A DNA stretch of 64,000 bases. Source: Kiloniella majae (GTDB lineage: Bacteria; Pseudomonadota; Alphaproteobacteria; Kiloniellales; Kiloniellaceae). Shown one piece after another: positions 55,313 to 63,704 of the stretch. Positions within the stretch are counted from its first letter, which is position 1. Every line of letters begins with the position of its first letter. Where the stretch lies: NCBI RefSeq assembly GCF_002118315.1, contig NZ_MTSZ01000004.1:290335-354334 (forward strand), in the 5' to 3' direction. The notes beneath the pieces were generated by a model. The model saw only the letters and a program-made list of their open reading frames with translations. It made no database searches and was not told the DNA's origin. Both the position numbers and the translations under genes were made by a program.

Positions 55313-55371
55313 CTTATGCTACAAGTGAGTATTACTTGGGTCAAGTTTATTATGCTCACATGTAGTATAAG
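55313..55371 (-). promoter_or_regulatory. nadA promoter with paired 22-bp operator-like elements
   Basis: A minus-strand promoter TTGACC (55344-55339), 17-base spacer, TAGCAT (55321-55316) lies about 70 bases before nadA. One copy of a 22-bp element (CTTATGCTACAAGTGAG... on plus, 55313-55334) covers the -10 and spacer. A second copy (CTTATACTACATGTGAG... on minus, 55371-55350) lies just upstream of the -35, in opposite orientation and 37 bases centre to centre. The two copies agree at 18 of 22 positions. This is a typical repressor layout; NrtR is the obvious candidate. Confidence 0.65.
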
Positions 55372-55404
55372 CTTTTTTTGTCTTCTAATAATGACTGCTC
55401 GATT

Positions 55405-56295
55405 CTATAATTTTAGCTGTGCCGTATAGTTGACGAGATGATCAATGAGCGCTCTCAATGCAGGTGGCATATGTTGTCGACTTTGATATAGGCCGTAGAG
55501 ACCAAGTTCTTTTGGGATTACGTTAGGTAGAACTTGAACCAGTTCCCCTTTATCCAGGTAGGGCTGGGCAACCTGTCTAGGCTGCATGGAGATACCAAAG
55601 CCTTGCAAAGTTGCTGTTAGCAGTACGTCGGAATCATTGGCCTTAAGGTTTCCGGTTACTTTTTGAGTTGAAATTTCGTCTCCTTCTTTAAAGTGCCAAA
55701 GGCCCTTTTCAAAATTGGCGTAAGTCAGGCAGCTATGGGTTTGCAGATCTTCGAGGATCTGGGGAACCTGTTTACCCTTCAAATAGCTTGGAGCGGCACA
55801 AAGTACGGAATGACAGCTGCCCAACTTGCGTGCAATGAGATTGGGGTCAAGGGTATTGGTAATGCGAAGGGCGAGATCGATGCGCTCCTCCACGAGGTTA
55901 ACTGCGTCATTCCTTATCTCCAGTTCTATATCGACCTTTGGGTGATCCTGATAATACTGCTGAAGAGCCGGAATCAGGATGTTCTCGGCTGCGTAGTGAG
56001 AACTGCTTATCCTGAGTGTGCCTTTTGGCGTGTTGTCGACGACGTTGACGACCTGGGGTATGTCTTCAGCAATTTTTACCAGTTCTTTGCAGTGTTCCAA
56101 GGCCTGTTCACCTGGCGGGGTTAGGCTTAGGCGTCGTGTGCTGCGATGTAACAAGCGCGCACCTGCCCAGTTTTCAATCTCGCCTAGGTAACGCGTCACC
56201 ATGGATCGGGACATGCCGAGGTTTTGCGCAGCTGCCGCCATGCTGCCAGACTCAACAATATTAATGAAAACTTTGGTTGCTGTTATGCGGTCCAT
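55405..56295 (-). CDS. LysR-family transcriptional regulator
   Basis: 296 residues. Winged HTH at about 1-60 with SGSMAAAAQNLGMSRSMVTRYLGEIE and the effector domain with LRISSSHYAAENILIPALQQY and a C-terminal RALIDHLV. Resembles the DhlR/YhjC-like branch with the MDRITATKVFINIVESGSM opening. It is divergent from an exported MBL-fold protein (125-base gap), its likely target. Confidence 0.88.
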   Translation of the reverse strand: MDRITATKVFINIVESGSMAAAAQNLGMSRSMVTRYLGEIENWAGARLLHRSTRRLSLTPPGEQALEHCKELVKIAEDIPQVVNVVDNTPKGTLRISSSHYAAENILIPALQQYYQDHPKVDIELEIRNDAVNLVEERIDLALRITNTLDPNLIARKLGSCHSVLCAAPSYLKGKQVPQILEDLQTHSCLTYANFEKGLWHFKEGDEISTQKVTGNLKANDSDVLLTATLQGFGISMQPRQVAQPYLDKGELVQVLPNVIPKELGLYGLYQSRQHMPPALRALIDHLVNYTAQLKL

Positions 56296-56419
56296 TTACC
56301 AACTCATTATATGTTCGAAATATGCAATAGTCTATTGAGTATTACACCTCTTATTCTCCGATTTATGCAACTTATATCAAGGGTCTTCTTATAGAGATAA
56401 CAATAAACGGAGATTTCAA

Positions 56420-57325
56420 ATGTTAAGGAAGATTGGTGGTCAACTTGCAGGGGCTTTACAAAAAACAGCCTTGGTGTTTTCGACGGTATTAGCTTTAACT
56501 CAGGTATCCCATGCCGAAGGGTTAAAGCTGCAAGTCTTTAATCCGGGTGAAAAGAGCCTTTTTGCGGTAACCTCAACCTTGGTCACAGGAAAGAGCGAGG
56601 CTGTACTTATTGATGCTCAGTTCCAAAAGGACGATGCTCAATCCGTTCTTGCGATGATTAAACAGAGTGGCAAGAAGTTGACAACCATATATATAAGTCA
56701 CAGTGATCCTGACTTTTACTTTGGTTTGGATGTCATCAAGCAGGCTTATCCCGACGCGAGGGTGATTGCGACACCAAAGACGGTCGAAAAAATCAGAGCA
56801 AGCATTGATGGCAAGGTTGCCTATTGGGGGCCAATTCTTAAAGAGAATGCCCCAGACCAAGTCTTTGTTCCTGACGTTATTACAAGTGATACTATTGAGG
56901 TTGATGGGCAAAAGCTAATCATCCAAGGTCTCAACGGTCACGATCCTGTCCATACCTATCTCTGGATACCCTCTTTGAAGACGGTAGCTGGCGGCGTTAT
57001 TGTAAATGAAAATCGTCATGTCTGGATTGCGGATGCGCAAACACGGGTCTCTCGTCAGAATTGGTTTAAAACTCTTGATATGATCATCGACCTTAATCCC
57101 AAAAGGGTTATCCCGGGTCACTATGTTGAAAGAGCTGTTCAGGATTTGAGCTCTGTAAGGCAGACGCGAGAGTACATTGTGACCTTTGAAAAAGAAGCTT
57201 CAAAGGCAGTAGATTCTAAAGAGTTGATTGAACGTATGAAGCAGCTCTATCCGGACTATACAAATTTCGGAAGTTTGGAGATCAGTGCAAAAATCATCAA
57301 AGGCGAAATGACCTGGCCGCAATAG
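56420..57325 (+). CDS. Exported MBL-fold hydrolase with altered metal motif
   Basis: 301 residues; a signal peptide (about 1-33, ending SHAEG) then a metallo-beta-lactamase fold. The usual HxHxDH zinc motif is read as ISHSDPDFYFG: the second His is Asp and the final His is Phe. The later GHDPVHTYLWIP and VIPGHYVE retain His. This is the HxDxDF-like variant of the superfamily, so metal content and activity are uncertain. Divergent from a LysR regulator, which probably controls it. Confidence 0.82.
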   Translation: MLRKIGGQLAGALQKTALVFSTVLALTQVSHAEGLKLQVFNPGEKSLFAVTSTLVTGKSEAVLIDAQFQKDDAQSVLAMIKQSGKKLTTIYISHSDPDFYFGLDVIKQAYPDARVIATPKTVEKIRASIDGKVAYWGPILKENAPDQVFVPDVITSDTIEVDGQKLIIQGLNGHDPVHTYLWIPSLKTVAGGVIVNENRHVWIADAQTRVSRQNWFKTLDMIIDLNPKRVIPGHYVERAVQDLSSVRQTREYIVTFEKEASKAVDSKELIERMKQLYPDYTNFGSLEISAKIIKGEMTWPQ

Positions 57326-57343
57326 TTGGGCTTATGCTTTGTG

Positions 57344-57389
57344 TACAACAGCAACTGTTTTTCTGTCCGGAAGTTCAGTTGCTGTTGTA
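57344..57389. terminator. Bidirectional 14-bp hairpin
   Basis: TACAACAGCAACTG 57344-57357 pairs perfectly with CAGTTGCTGTTGTA 57376-57389 around an 18-base loop, between the convergent MBL-fold and NrtR genes. T-rich sequence follows; a probable terminator for both. Confidence 0.7.
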
Positions 57390-57410
57390 TTATATAATAG
57401 GAGTTTTCGG

Positions 57411-58421
57411 TTAGTTCTGGCGAACACCGAGCGCTTGCCGTTCCATCAGGACTTCCCGGCGAAAACGGAATTGGTTCGCAGGGCGACCCCCAGTTTGGCT
57501 TTCGATCTTCCCTGTCGCTTCAACCAGACCTTTTTTCTCGATCAGGCGGCGAAAGTTCTGTTTATGAACAAGGGACCCGGAGAGAGCTTCGACGACTTTC
57601 TGGAGTTGCAGTAGCGTAAAGGTCGGGGGCATCAGTTCAAACACGACGGGGCGATATTTGATTTTACCTCGCAACCGCCCAATGGCAGTTGCCAGAATAC
57701 GTCTGTGATCCAGTGCCATTGCCGTGCCGCGGTGATCACTTATTTCGCCTTCACTAAGGCTGTCTTGGCGTTCCGCGACTAGACTGGCTTCATAGAGCAG
57801 TTCGTATCGTTCCAGAACCAGTTCGTCGTTCCAAGGGGTGTCATCCAATCCAAAGGTAATACAGGTGCGCTCATAACGATCTTTTTGCTCGTCGTTATTC
57901 TGGGCATCTTCAATCCATTTCCGCAAAGCGGGGATGATATCGCTCTCTAATATAGTAGGGGTGCCATCGCGCCAGTCTTCCCAAGGGAAAAAGCGATACC
58001 AATCCTGCCAAACTGCATTTTCAATTGCTGTTGGACCCGTATCCTGTACCAGGGCGAGATACCCAACTGACACCAAGCGGGCTCCGCCTGCTTCTTCGCG
58101 AGGGTCGCGTCCTTCGTTCCCGAATGTATAGAGCTGCTCGACATATCCGATGTCGTGATCTGTCTGTTCTTCCACCCACGATCTCAGCCCGGCTTCAAGC
58201 GTGCGGTGTTTCAGCGGATAAAAGGGACCGAAGGGAAGCGCTTCATGCCGATTGTCATGGGGCAGTGCTGTCCGCTCGGTCAGGGTTTCATGCTGGGCGG
58301 TCAATGTTTCAGAAGTATGCTGAACAACAAGAACCTTTGGTTGCTCTTCAATGATAGCAACAATAACGGCATTCAGCCCGATAACGATCTGTCCGTTTGC
58401 TGGTTCTGTACTCGCATTCAT
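57411..58421 (-). CDS. nrtR: NrtR-type Nudix-domain transcriptional regulator of NAD metabolism
   Basis: 336 residues. The N-terminal half is a Nudix fold (VIVAIIEEQPKVLVVQHTSE) whose catalytic box is incomplete: LEAGLRSWVEEQT keeps the EE but has lost the REUxEE lead. That fits a sensor of ADP-ribose or NAD metabolites rather than a hydrolase. A C-terminal winged HTH (about 255-335: YRPVVFELMPPTFTLLQLQK, NFRRLIEKKGLVEATGK, GRPANQFRF) is the NrtR signature. It lies 2.2 kb from nadABC, whose promoter has operator-like repeats. Confidence 0.87.
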   Translation of the reverse strand: MNASTEPANGQIVIGLNAVIVAIIEEQPKVLVVQHTSETLTAQHETLTERTALPHDNRHEALPFGPFYPLKHRTLEAGLRSWVEEQTDHDIGYVEQLYTFGNEGRDPREEAGGARLVSVGYLALVQDTGPTAIENAVWQDWYRFFPWEDWRDGTPTILESDIIPALRKWIEDAQNNDEQKDRYERTCITFGLDDTPWNDELVLERYELLYEASLVAERQDSLSEGEISDHRGTAMALDHRRILATAIGRLRGKIKYRPVVFELMPPTFTLLQLQKVVEALSGSLVHKQNFRRLIEKKGLVEATGKIESQTGGRPANQFRFRREVLMERQALGVRQN

Positions 58422-58517
58422 ACTTAATCCGCCCCTTTCTCTTAAGCTGCTAAGATCACAGAGGAATTGAGATTAGGCAAGATCTGATGATGGGTGATTG
58501 TTATAATCTGCGAATCT

Positions 58518-59297
58518 CTAGTGTGAAAATGTCTGTTGTTCTGGGGTAAGTAGGTCGCAATCGCCAAGTTTAATCGCTTCGAGCAAGGGATTCAGAGGCA
58601 TGCTGTCCGAGACGAACTGATTGATTTGAGAGAAATTGCATTGTTTAACCGGAGCCATTTTATCAAACTTACTATGATCGAGAATCATAATGGATTGCTG
58701 GGAGTGGTTGATTAGAGTTTGAGAGAACACTGCTTCGCATAGATGGTTTACCATAAAGCCCTTTTCGCAATGTACAGCTGATGCTGATAATATCGCGTAG
58801 TCTAGCTCAAACCGACCAACGAACTCCAAAGCTTCAGGGCCAAAAGCGCCTGCGTCATGTTCTCTCAGTTCGCCCCCGGCCAAGAATACTCTGTTTCCGT
58901 TTCTGCTTACTAGAATGTTGGCGATTGATGCCGAGTTGGTGACGATAAACAAATTTTTGTGCTCGCTAAGCGCCATGGCAACGTAAGCTGTGGTCGAGCT
59001 GTTATCGAGAAAAAGAGATTCTCCGTTGCGAATTTGTGCCGCTACCAAGGCGGCAATTTGTTGTTTTGCTTCTTTGCCTTCAGCAAGGCGGCGGGTAAAT
59101 GAGGGCTCAGGAATACTTTCTGGAAGTGAGACGCCGCCGTGAACTTTTTCCAGTAAGCCTTCTGCGACCAGGCTATTTACATTACGCCGTATTGTTTCCA
59201 TCGAAACCCGCAAGGTCTCTGCAAGAGCCGCAGTTGTACAGAAGCCGTTAAAACGAACGTTCTTCAGGATATCAAGTTGGCGTTTTGAAGGGGGCAT
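58518..59297 (-). CDS. DeoR/GlpR-family transcriptional regulator
   Basis: 259 residues. An N-terminal DeoR HTH (about 3-57: RQLDILKNVRFNGFCTTAAL, VSMETIRRNVNSLVAEGLL) precedes a sugar-phosphate-type DeoRC domain (FLDNSSTTAYVAMAL, NSASIANIL, LILDHSKFDKMAPV). It is divergent from the dimethylglycine-dehydrogenase-type gene, 178 bases apart, and inverted TTCGTGT elements lie between them; it likely represses that unit and itself. Confidence 0.88.
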   Translation of the reverse strand: MPPSKRQLDILKNVRFNGFCTTAALAETLRVSMETIRRNVNSLVAEGLLEKVHGGVSLPESIPEPSFTRRLAEGKEAKQQIAALVAAQIRNGESLFLDNSSTTAYVAMALSEHKNLFIVTNSASIANILVSRNGNRVFLAGGELREHDAGAFGPEALEFVGRFELDYAILSASAVHCEKGFMVNHLCEAVFSQTLINHSQQSIMILDHSKFDKMAPVKQCNFSQINQFVSDSMPLNPLLEAIKLGDCDLLTPEQQTFSH

Positions 59298-59307
59298 CTA
59301 ATCCTAC

Positions 59308-59369
59308 TTCGTGTGTTTGCTGTTGTAAGTTCAGTGTTTATATCACTAAAACCACAAGATAAACACGAA
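59308..59369. promoter_or_regulatory. Candidate DeoR-type operators
   Basis: TTCGTGT 59308-59314 and its inverse ACACGAA 59363-59369 flank a perfect 8-bp inverted repeat GTGTTTAT 59334-59341 / ATAAACAC 59359-59366. DeoR/GlpR proteins often bind TTCGnnT-type repeats. The region lies between the regulator and its divergent target. Confidence 0.45.
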
Positions 59370-59475
59370 ATATACTCATAATGTAATGTTTTATAATTGA
59401 CTCGACTCTAATTTCGATGGTTTCATGTGGTTATTGTGGATTTGTGTGGTATTTATTGATTTGTGGGAGAGGTTA

Positions 59476-61899
59476 ATGTCTGGTCGGCATCATGTAGAAG
59501 TTCTTATTATCGGAGGCGGGATTATTGGATGCTCTATCGCATACCATTTAACCCGTATGGGAAAGCAGGGTGTCGCTGTTTTAGAGAAAAATCAGTTAAC
59601 TCACGGGGCAACTTGGCATGCCGCTGGGTTAGTCGGTCAGCTAAGATCCTCGCGGAATACAACCCGTATGTTGCAGAAATCTGTTGAACTATATGACAAG
59701 TTAGAAACTGAAACCGGACAGGCACTTGACTGGAAAAAGGTTGGTAGTCTCAGGCTCGCAAGCTCTAAAGACCGTATGCTCGAGATAAAGCGTTTGGCAA
59801 CAACTTCCAAAAGTTTTGGCCTAGAAATGCAAATTCTCACTGCGCAAGAAGCCCAGCAACTCTTTCCAATCATGACAACAGAGGGTGTCGAAGGCGCAGC
59901 CTATATCCCGAGTGATGGTTATATTGATCCGAGTTCTGTTTGTCAGGCGTTGGCAAAGGGAGCCCGTGATAATGGGGCAAAAATTCACCAAGGTGTTGAG
60001 GTATTAGAAGTCCGTCGAAACGGGCGACAAGCAACCGAAGTGGTTACATCTGAGGGGACTTGGACTTTCGATATATTGGTAAATGCTGGTGGGATGTGGT
60101 CTCGGGAACTCGGAAACCTTAGTAATGTAAAAGTACCTGCTTGCGCTTTGGAGCATCAGTATATGATTACTGATCCTATCCCCGATATGCCAAAGAATAT
60201 GCCAACCATGCGAGATCCGGATCGCCTGATCTACTACAAGCCGGAAGTTCGTGGAATGGTTGTTGGCGGGTACGAAAAGGGAACGCTTCCTTTTGGAAAT
60301 GAGGGTATTCCAAAAGGATTTGGACGGGAACTGTTAGGCGGAAATTTTGACCGTTTTGAGCAACTGGCTTGTCTGGCTTCAGAAATCACACCAGTGATTA
60401 ACTCTGTTGGTATTCGTGAACTCATTAATGGCCCCATTCCCTATTCTGCAGATGGTGACTTTGTGATGGGAAAGGCTGCTGAGCTTGATAATTATTTTGT
60501 CGCGAGCGGTTTCCTATACGGGATTGCCGCAGGCGGTGGTGCAGGACAGATGATGGCGGAATGGATAATTGATGGGGCCCCAAGTCTTGATCTCTGGCCA
60601 TTGGATATTCGTCGTTTCAGTGAACACCATAACACAAACTATTTTATGTATAACCGGGCCGTGGAACACTATGGCGGGCATTATCTCCTTCACAAGCCAA
60701 ACGAGGAAGCTGAAGCAGCCAGAGGAATAAGGCGTAGTCCGCTTTATAATATACTTAAGGAAAAAGGAGCTTGTTATGGCAGCAAAGCGGGATGGGAGCG
60801 CCCAAATTGGTTTGCTCCGGATGGGGGGGAGGCTGTTGATCAATTAGATTTTGATCGCAAGAAAACAAACTGGTTCTCGCCTGTTGCTAAAGAATGTAAG
60901 GCTGTGCGGGAGAATGTAGGGTTAATAGATCAATCTTCTTTTGCGAAGATGGAGGTTGTTGGCACCGGCGCGTTAGTCGCTTTGCAAAGGCTGGCGATTT
61001 CAAACCTTGATAAGCCCGATGGGTCGGTCATTTACACACAGCTTTGTAATGAAAAAGGTGGGATTGAAGCTGATTTGACGATCTGTCGTCTGGGGCGCGA
61101 GCATTTTTATGTCATTACAGGCAGTGGTTTTGCGACGCATGATTTCCATTGGATCAAGTCACATTTACCAGTGGATGGATCTGTTCATGCATTCGAGGTG
61201 ACTTCTGCCAAAGCCGTAATTAATATCTGCGGGCCAAATTCGAGAGCTGTTCTACAGGCTGTTACGCGTCAAGATATTTCGAATGCTGCTTTCCCCTTTT
61301 CGACCTGTCAACAAATTGAAATTGGCGCGGCAACTCTCTGGGCTCTACGTATTGGTTATGTTGGAGAGTTAGGTTGGGAATTACATATCCCAACTGAATT
61401 TGCTGCCCATGTTTATGAACAACTTTGGGAGGCAGGGCAAACCTACGATATTGCCAATGTCGGTTACCGTGCCATCGATAGTCTGAGATTGGAAAAGGGG
61501 TATGTCTACTGGAGCGCAGAAGTAACCCCTGATTACACTCCTTATGCTGCAGGGTTGGGCTTCAAAGTAGCGTTAAAATCAAAAAAAGATTTTATCGGCC
61601 GGGAAGCCCTCCGGGCGGTCAAAGAAAGTGGTTTTGCGGAAAAGTTATCGACCTTTACGGTTGAGGCTGATGTCTCCCTCTTCGGTGCAGAGACGATTTA
61701 TCTTGGCGATGATGTGATCGGGCTGACAACATCTGCCAATTACGCACATACTGTGGAAACGCAAATTGCGATGGGGTATATCCCTACTTCACTCGCCGAC
61801 AAACAAGGCTTTGAAGTTGAAGCTTTTGGAAAACGTTATCCTGCGGTGCGTATCGATGGCGCTTTGTATGACCCGATGAACAAACGCTTGAGAATGTAA
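59476..61899 (+). CDS. Dimethylglycine/sarcosine dehydrogenase-type FAD-GcvT fusion enzyme
   Basis: 807 residues from ATG 59476, with GGGAGAGG at 59465-59472. The N-terminal FAD oxidoreductase domain (about 1-390) has VEVLIIGGGIIGCSIAYHL and the likely covalent-flavin His in THGATWHAAGLVGQLRSS (about 58). FAO_M and GcvT folate-binding domains follow from about 400 (GWERPNWFAPDG; IDQSSFAKMEV; YVGELGWELHIP; YRAIDSLRLEKGY) to the GcvT_C barrel. This architecture demethylates dimethylglycine, sarcosine or similar amines, passing formaldehyde units to THF. The kinase-like gene follows 12 bases on. Confidence 0.9.
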   Translation: MSGRHHVEVLIIGGGIIGCSIAYHLTRMGKQGVAVLEKNQLTHGATWHAAGLVGQLRSSRNTTRMLQKSVELYDKLETETGQALDWKKVGSLRLASSKDRMLEIKRLATTSKSFGLEMQILTAQEAQQLFPIMTTEGVEGAAYIPSDGYIDPSSVCQALAKGARDNGAKIHQGVEVLEVRRNGRQATEVVTSEGTWTFDILVNAGGMWSRELGNLSNVKVPACALEHQYMITDPIPDMPKNMPTMRDPDRLIYYKPEVRGMVVGGYEKGTLPFGNEGIPKGFGRELLGGNFDRFEQLACLASEITPVINSVGIRELINGPIPYSADGDFVMGKAAELDNYFVASGFLYGIAAGGGAGQMMAEWIIDGAPSLDLWPLDIRRFSEHHNTNYFMYNRAVEHYGGHYLLHKPNEEAEAARGIRRSPLYNILKEKGACYGSKAGWERPNWFAPDGGEAVDQLDFDRKKTNWFSPVAKECKAVRENVGLIDQSSFAKMEVVGTGALVALQRLAISNLDKPDGSVIYTQLCNEKGGIEADLTICRLGREHFYVITGSGFATHDFHWIKSHLPVDGSVHAFEVTSAKAVINICGPNSRAVLQAVTRQDISNAAFPFSTCQQIEIGAATLWALRIGYVGELGWELHIPTEFAAHVYEQLWEAGQTYDIANVGYRAIDSLRLEKGYVYWSAEVTPDYTPYAAGLGFKVALKSKKDFIGREALRAVKESGFAEKLSTFTVEADVSLFGAETIYLGDDVIGLTTSANYAHTVETQIAMGYIPTSLADKQGFEVEAFGKRYPAVRIDGALYDPMNKRLRM

Positions 61900-61911
61900 G
61901 GGGAGATAGAG

Positions 61912-62850
61912 ATGGCTGCAAAACAAGTTGCCTCGGTTATGGCATTGGTTCCAGAGTTTGGGGATTGGACACCTGGTAGTTATTCGGTTGAACGTCTCGG
62001 TGGGCTGACAAACCTTGTTTTTAAGGTGTCGAGAAAAGAAGAGAGCTATATTGTTCGAATTCCAGGCGAAGGAACTGAGGAATATATTGATCGCTCTGTT
62101 GAATCCCGTAATGCTCAAGTTGCTGCCGACATAAAGGTCTCTGCAGAAGTACTTTATAGTGATCCATCAAGTGGAGTAATGGTCTCACGGTTTTTGGGGG
62201 GGGCAAAAACAATGAACCCTCTTGCTTTTAAAGAGATACCTGGGGCGGTGGGACGTGCTGGACGTGCCTTGGCTTTGTTGCATAACTCGGAAAAAGAATT
62301 TCTGTTCCGGTTTGAGCTCTTTGCCATGATTGATGAGTATTTGAAGGTCCTCTCTGGGTTGGATGTTACTTTACCTGACGGTTATTGTGAGGTTGTCGAA
62401 GAGGCACAAAATATTCGAAATGTTTTATCCTCGAAGAAGAACTTGCCGTTAACGCCGTGTCATTGTGATCCTTTGTCTGAAAACTTCCTGGATGATGGTG
62501 AGGAGATGTGGATTGTGGACTGGGAGTATTCCGGTATGAATGATCCCCTATGGGATCTTGGTGATCTTTCGGTAGAGGCCAAATTTTCTGAAAAGCAAGA
62601 TCGGGAATTACTTCTCGCTTATTGGGGAGAGGAGCCGCCAGCCGAAATCCTTGGTCGTATGATCATCTACAAAGCGATGTGTGATCTTCTCTGGACACTT
62701 TGGGGGTTAATTCAACATGGTAATAAAAACCCTGCCGAAGATTTTTGGGCTTACAGTATCGCACGTTTCGAACGTTGTAAGCGGCTGATGTCTTCTTCTG
62801 GCTTCGCCGAGCATCTTCGCGCTGTTGATCGCGGTCGCTTATATGATTGA
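61912..62850 (+). CDS. Choline/aminoglycoside kinase-like protein
   Basis: 312 residues of the APH/choline-kinase fold. GGLTNLVFKVSRKEESYIVRIPG is the nucleotide-binding beta region, CHCDPLSENFL is the Brenner-type HxDxxxxN catalytic loop (His/Asp/Asn all present), and WIVDWEYSGMNDPLWDLGDLS is the metal-binding segment. It resembles choline/ethanolamine kinases or the ThiK-type group. Its position right after the dimethylglycine-dehydrogenase-type gene suggests handling of a quaternary-amine-related alcohol; the substrate is unknown. Confidence 0.82.
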   Translation: MAAKQVASVMALVPEFGDWTPGSYSVERLGGLTNLVFKVSRKEESYIVRIPGEGTEEYIDRSVESRNAQVAADIKVSAEVLYSDPSSGVMVSRFLGGAKTMNPLAFKEIPGAVGRAGRALALLHNSEKEFLFRFELFAMIDEYLKVLSGLDVTLPDGYCEVVEEAQNIRNVLSSKKNLPLTPCHCDPLSENFLDDGEEMWIVDWEYSGMNDPLWDLGDLSVEAKFSEKQDRELLLAYWGEEPPAEILGRMIIYKAMCDLLWTLWGLIQHGNKNPAEDFWAYSIARFERCKRLMSSSGFAEHLRAVDRGRLYD

Positions 62851-62944
62851 GTGCGCGGGGCTAATTATCAGAATATAAATTAGCAATTAAGGGCTTAAGA
62901 TCGAGTTGGGGGCCGGAGCGTGGTGCCTGCCTTTTTATATCGTT

Positions 62945-63370
62945 TTATGTCTTGAACGATAAGCGCATGAGCAACTCATCATGATAGGTATCCTGATGAG
63001 TTGCTCTGGGTTCTATTCCGTATTCAGTAAAGCCCAGCTTCTTATATAGGCCGACTGCTGAAACTCCGTTGCCGCGTGTTTCTGGTTTTATATAGATTCG
63101 CCAAAGCGTCGCTTTGTGTTTGAGCTTTTCCTTATTAGAGATTCGTAAGCCGGCGATACCAACGAGTGTACCTGCATTGCTATAAGCACCACAAACAACG
63201 TTGTTTGTTAAAAGTTCGGAATAGTTGTTTAGGGGGCTGTTTACTTCATCACTATAAGATGCGTCAAAAGCTTCAGGACTTTCATCAAGGCCTTTCAATC
63301 TAAGCTCTCTATAAAGGCCTGCGTCGTCGGATGGGATTCTTTTAACTTTAAAAACATTATCTATATGCAT
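62945..63370 (-). pseudogene. GNAT N-acetyltransferase with internal in-frame deletion
   Basis: 141 residues instead of the usual about 170. The N-terminal half is normal (LYRELRLKGLDESPEAFDAS, LVGIAGLRIS, ATLWRIYIKPETRGNGV) and the end is normal (GLYKKLGFTEYGIEPRATH). The stretch between the acetyl-CoA loop (RGNGV) and the SAVGLYKKLGF helix is missing, about 30-35 residues, with the junction near 63059-63064 in frame. The acetyl-CoA-binding helix and the following strand are lost, so activity is doubtful. No frameshift or stop is present. Confidence 0.7.
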
Positions 63371-63412
63371 CGTTTGTCAGAATCCTGTGGTGTGATCGTT
63401 CGTGTTTGAGGT

Positions 63413-63622
63413 GATTCGCAGAATATAGAGGGCGAATCTTTCCCGCTGAAAGTTACTTTTAAATATTATTTGTAAGAATCGCGCATATTTTTACATCTGG
63501 ATTCAGGGATTCTTTATGGATTTACCCTAATTTTGCCTTGAATTTACCTTCTTGGAATCTGGCCATTTCAGAAAACATCACGGGCGGGGTGTTTTTGCGC
63601 AATAAACTTACGCAAAACACCC
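63413..63622. other. Intergenic region with two inverted repeats
   Basis: GATTCGC/GCGAATC at 63413-63438 and GGGTGTTTTTGCG/CGCAAAACACCC at 63587-63622 (one-base bulge). They lie between the GNAT gene and the rRNA promoter. No coding content is seen. Confidence 0.5.
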
Positions 63623-63669
63623 TTGTGACGGTAATATTAAAAAAATGTGAGTTTTTTGCAAAAAGGTCT

Positions 63670-63698
63670 TTGACAGTGTTGGTGTAGGGGCCTATAAC
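63670..63698 (+). promoter_or_regulatory. rRNA operon promoter
   Basis: TTGACA (63670-63675), exactly 17 bases, then TATAAC (63693-63698): near-consensus sigma-70. An AT-rich UP-like stretch (about 63630-63669, with runs of A and T) lies upstream. It drives the rRNA leader that follows. Confidence 0.8.
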
Positions 63699-63704
63699 AC
63701 CGCT

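Noticed and set aside
55693..56124. 143-codon plus-strand frame inside the LysR gene
   Set aside because: Antisense shadow; the minus-strand LysR is complete and typical.
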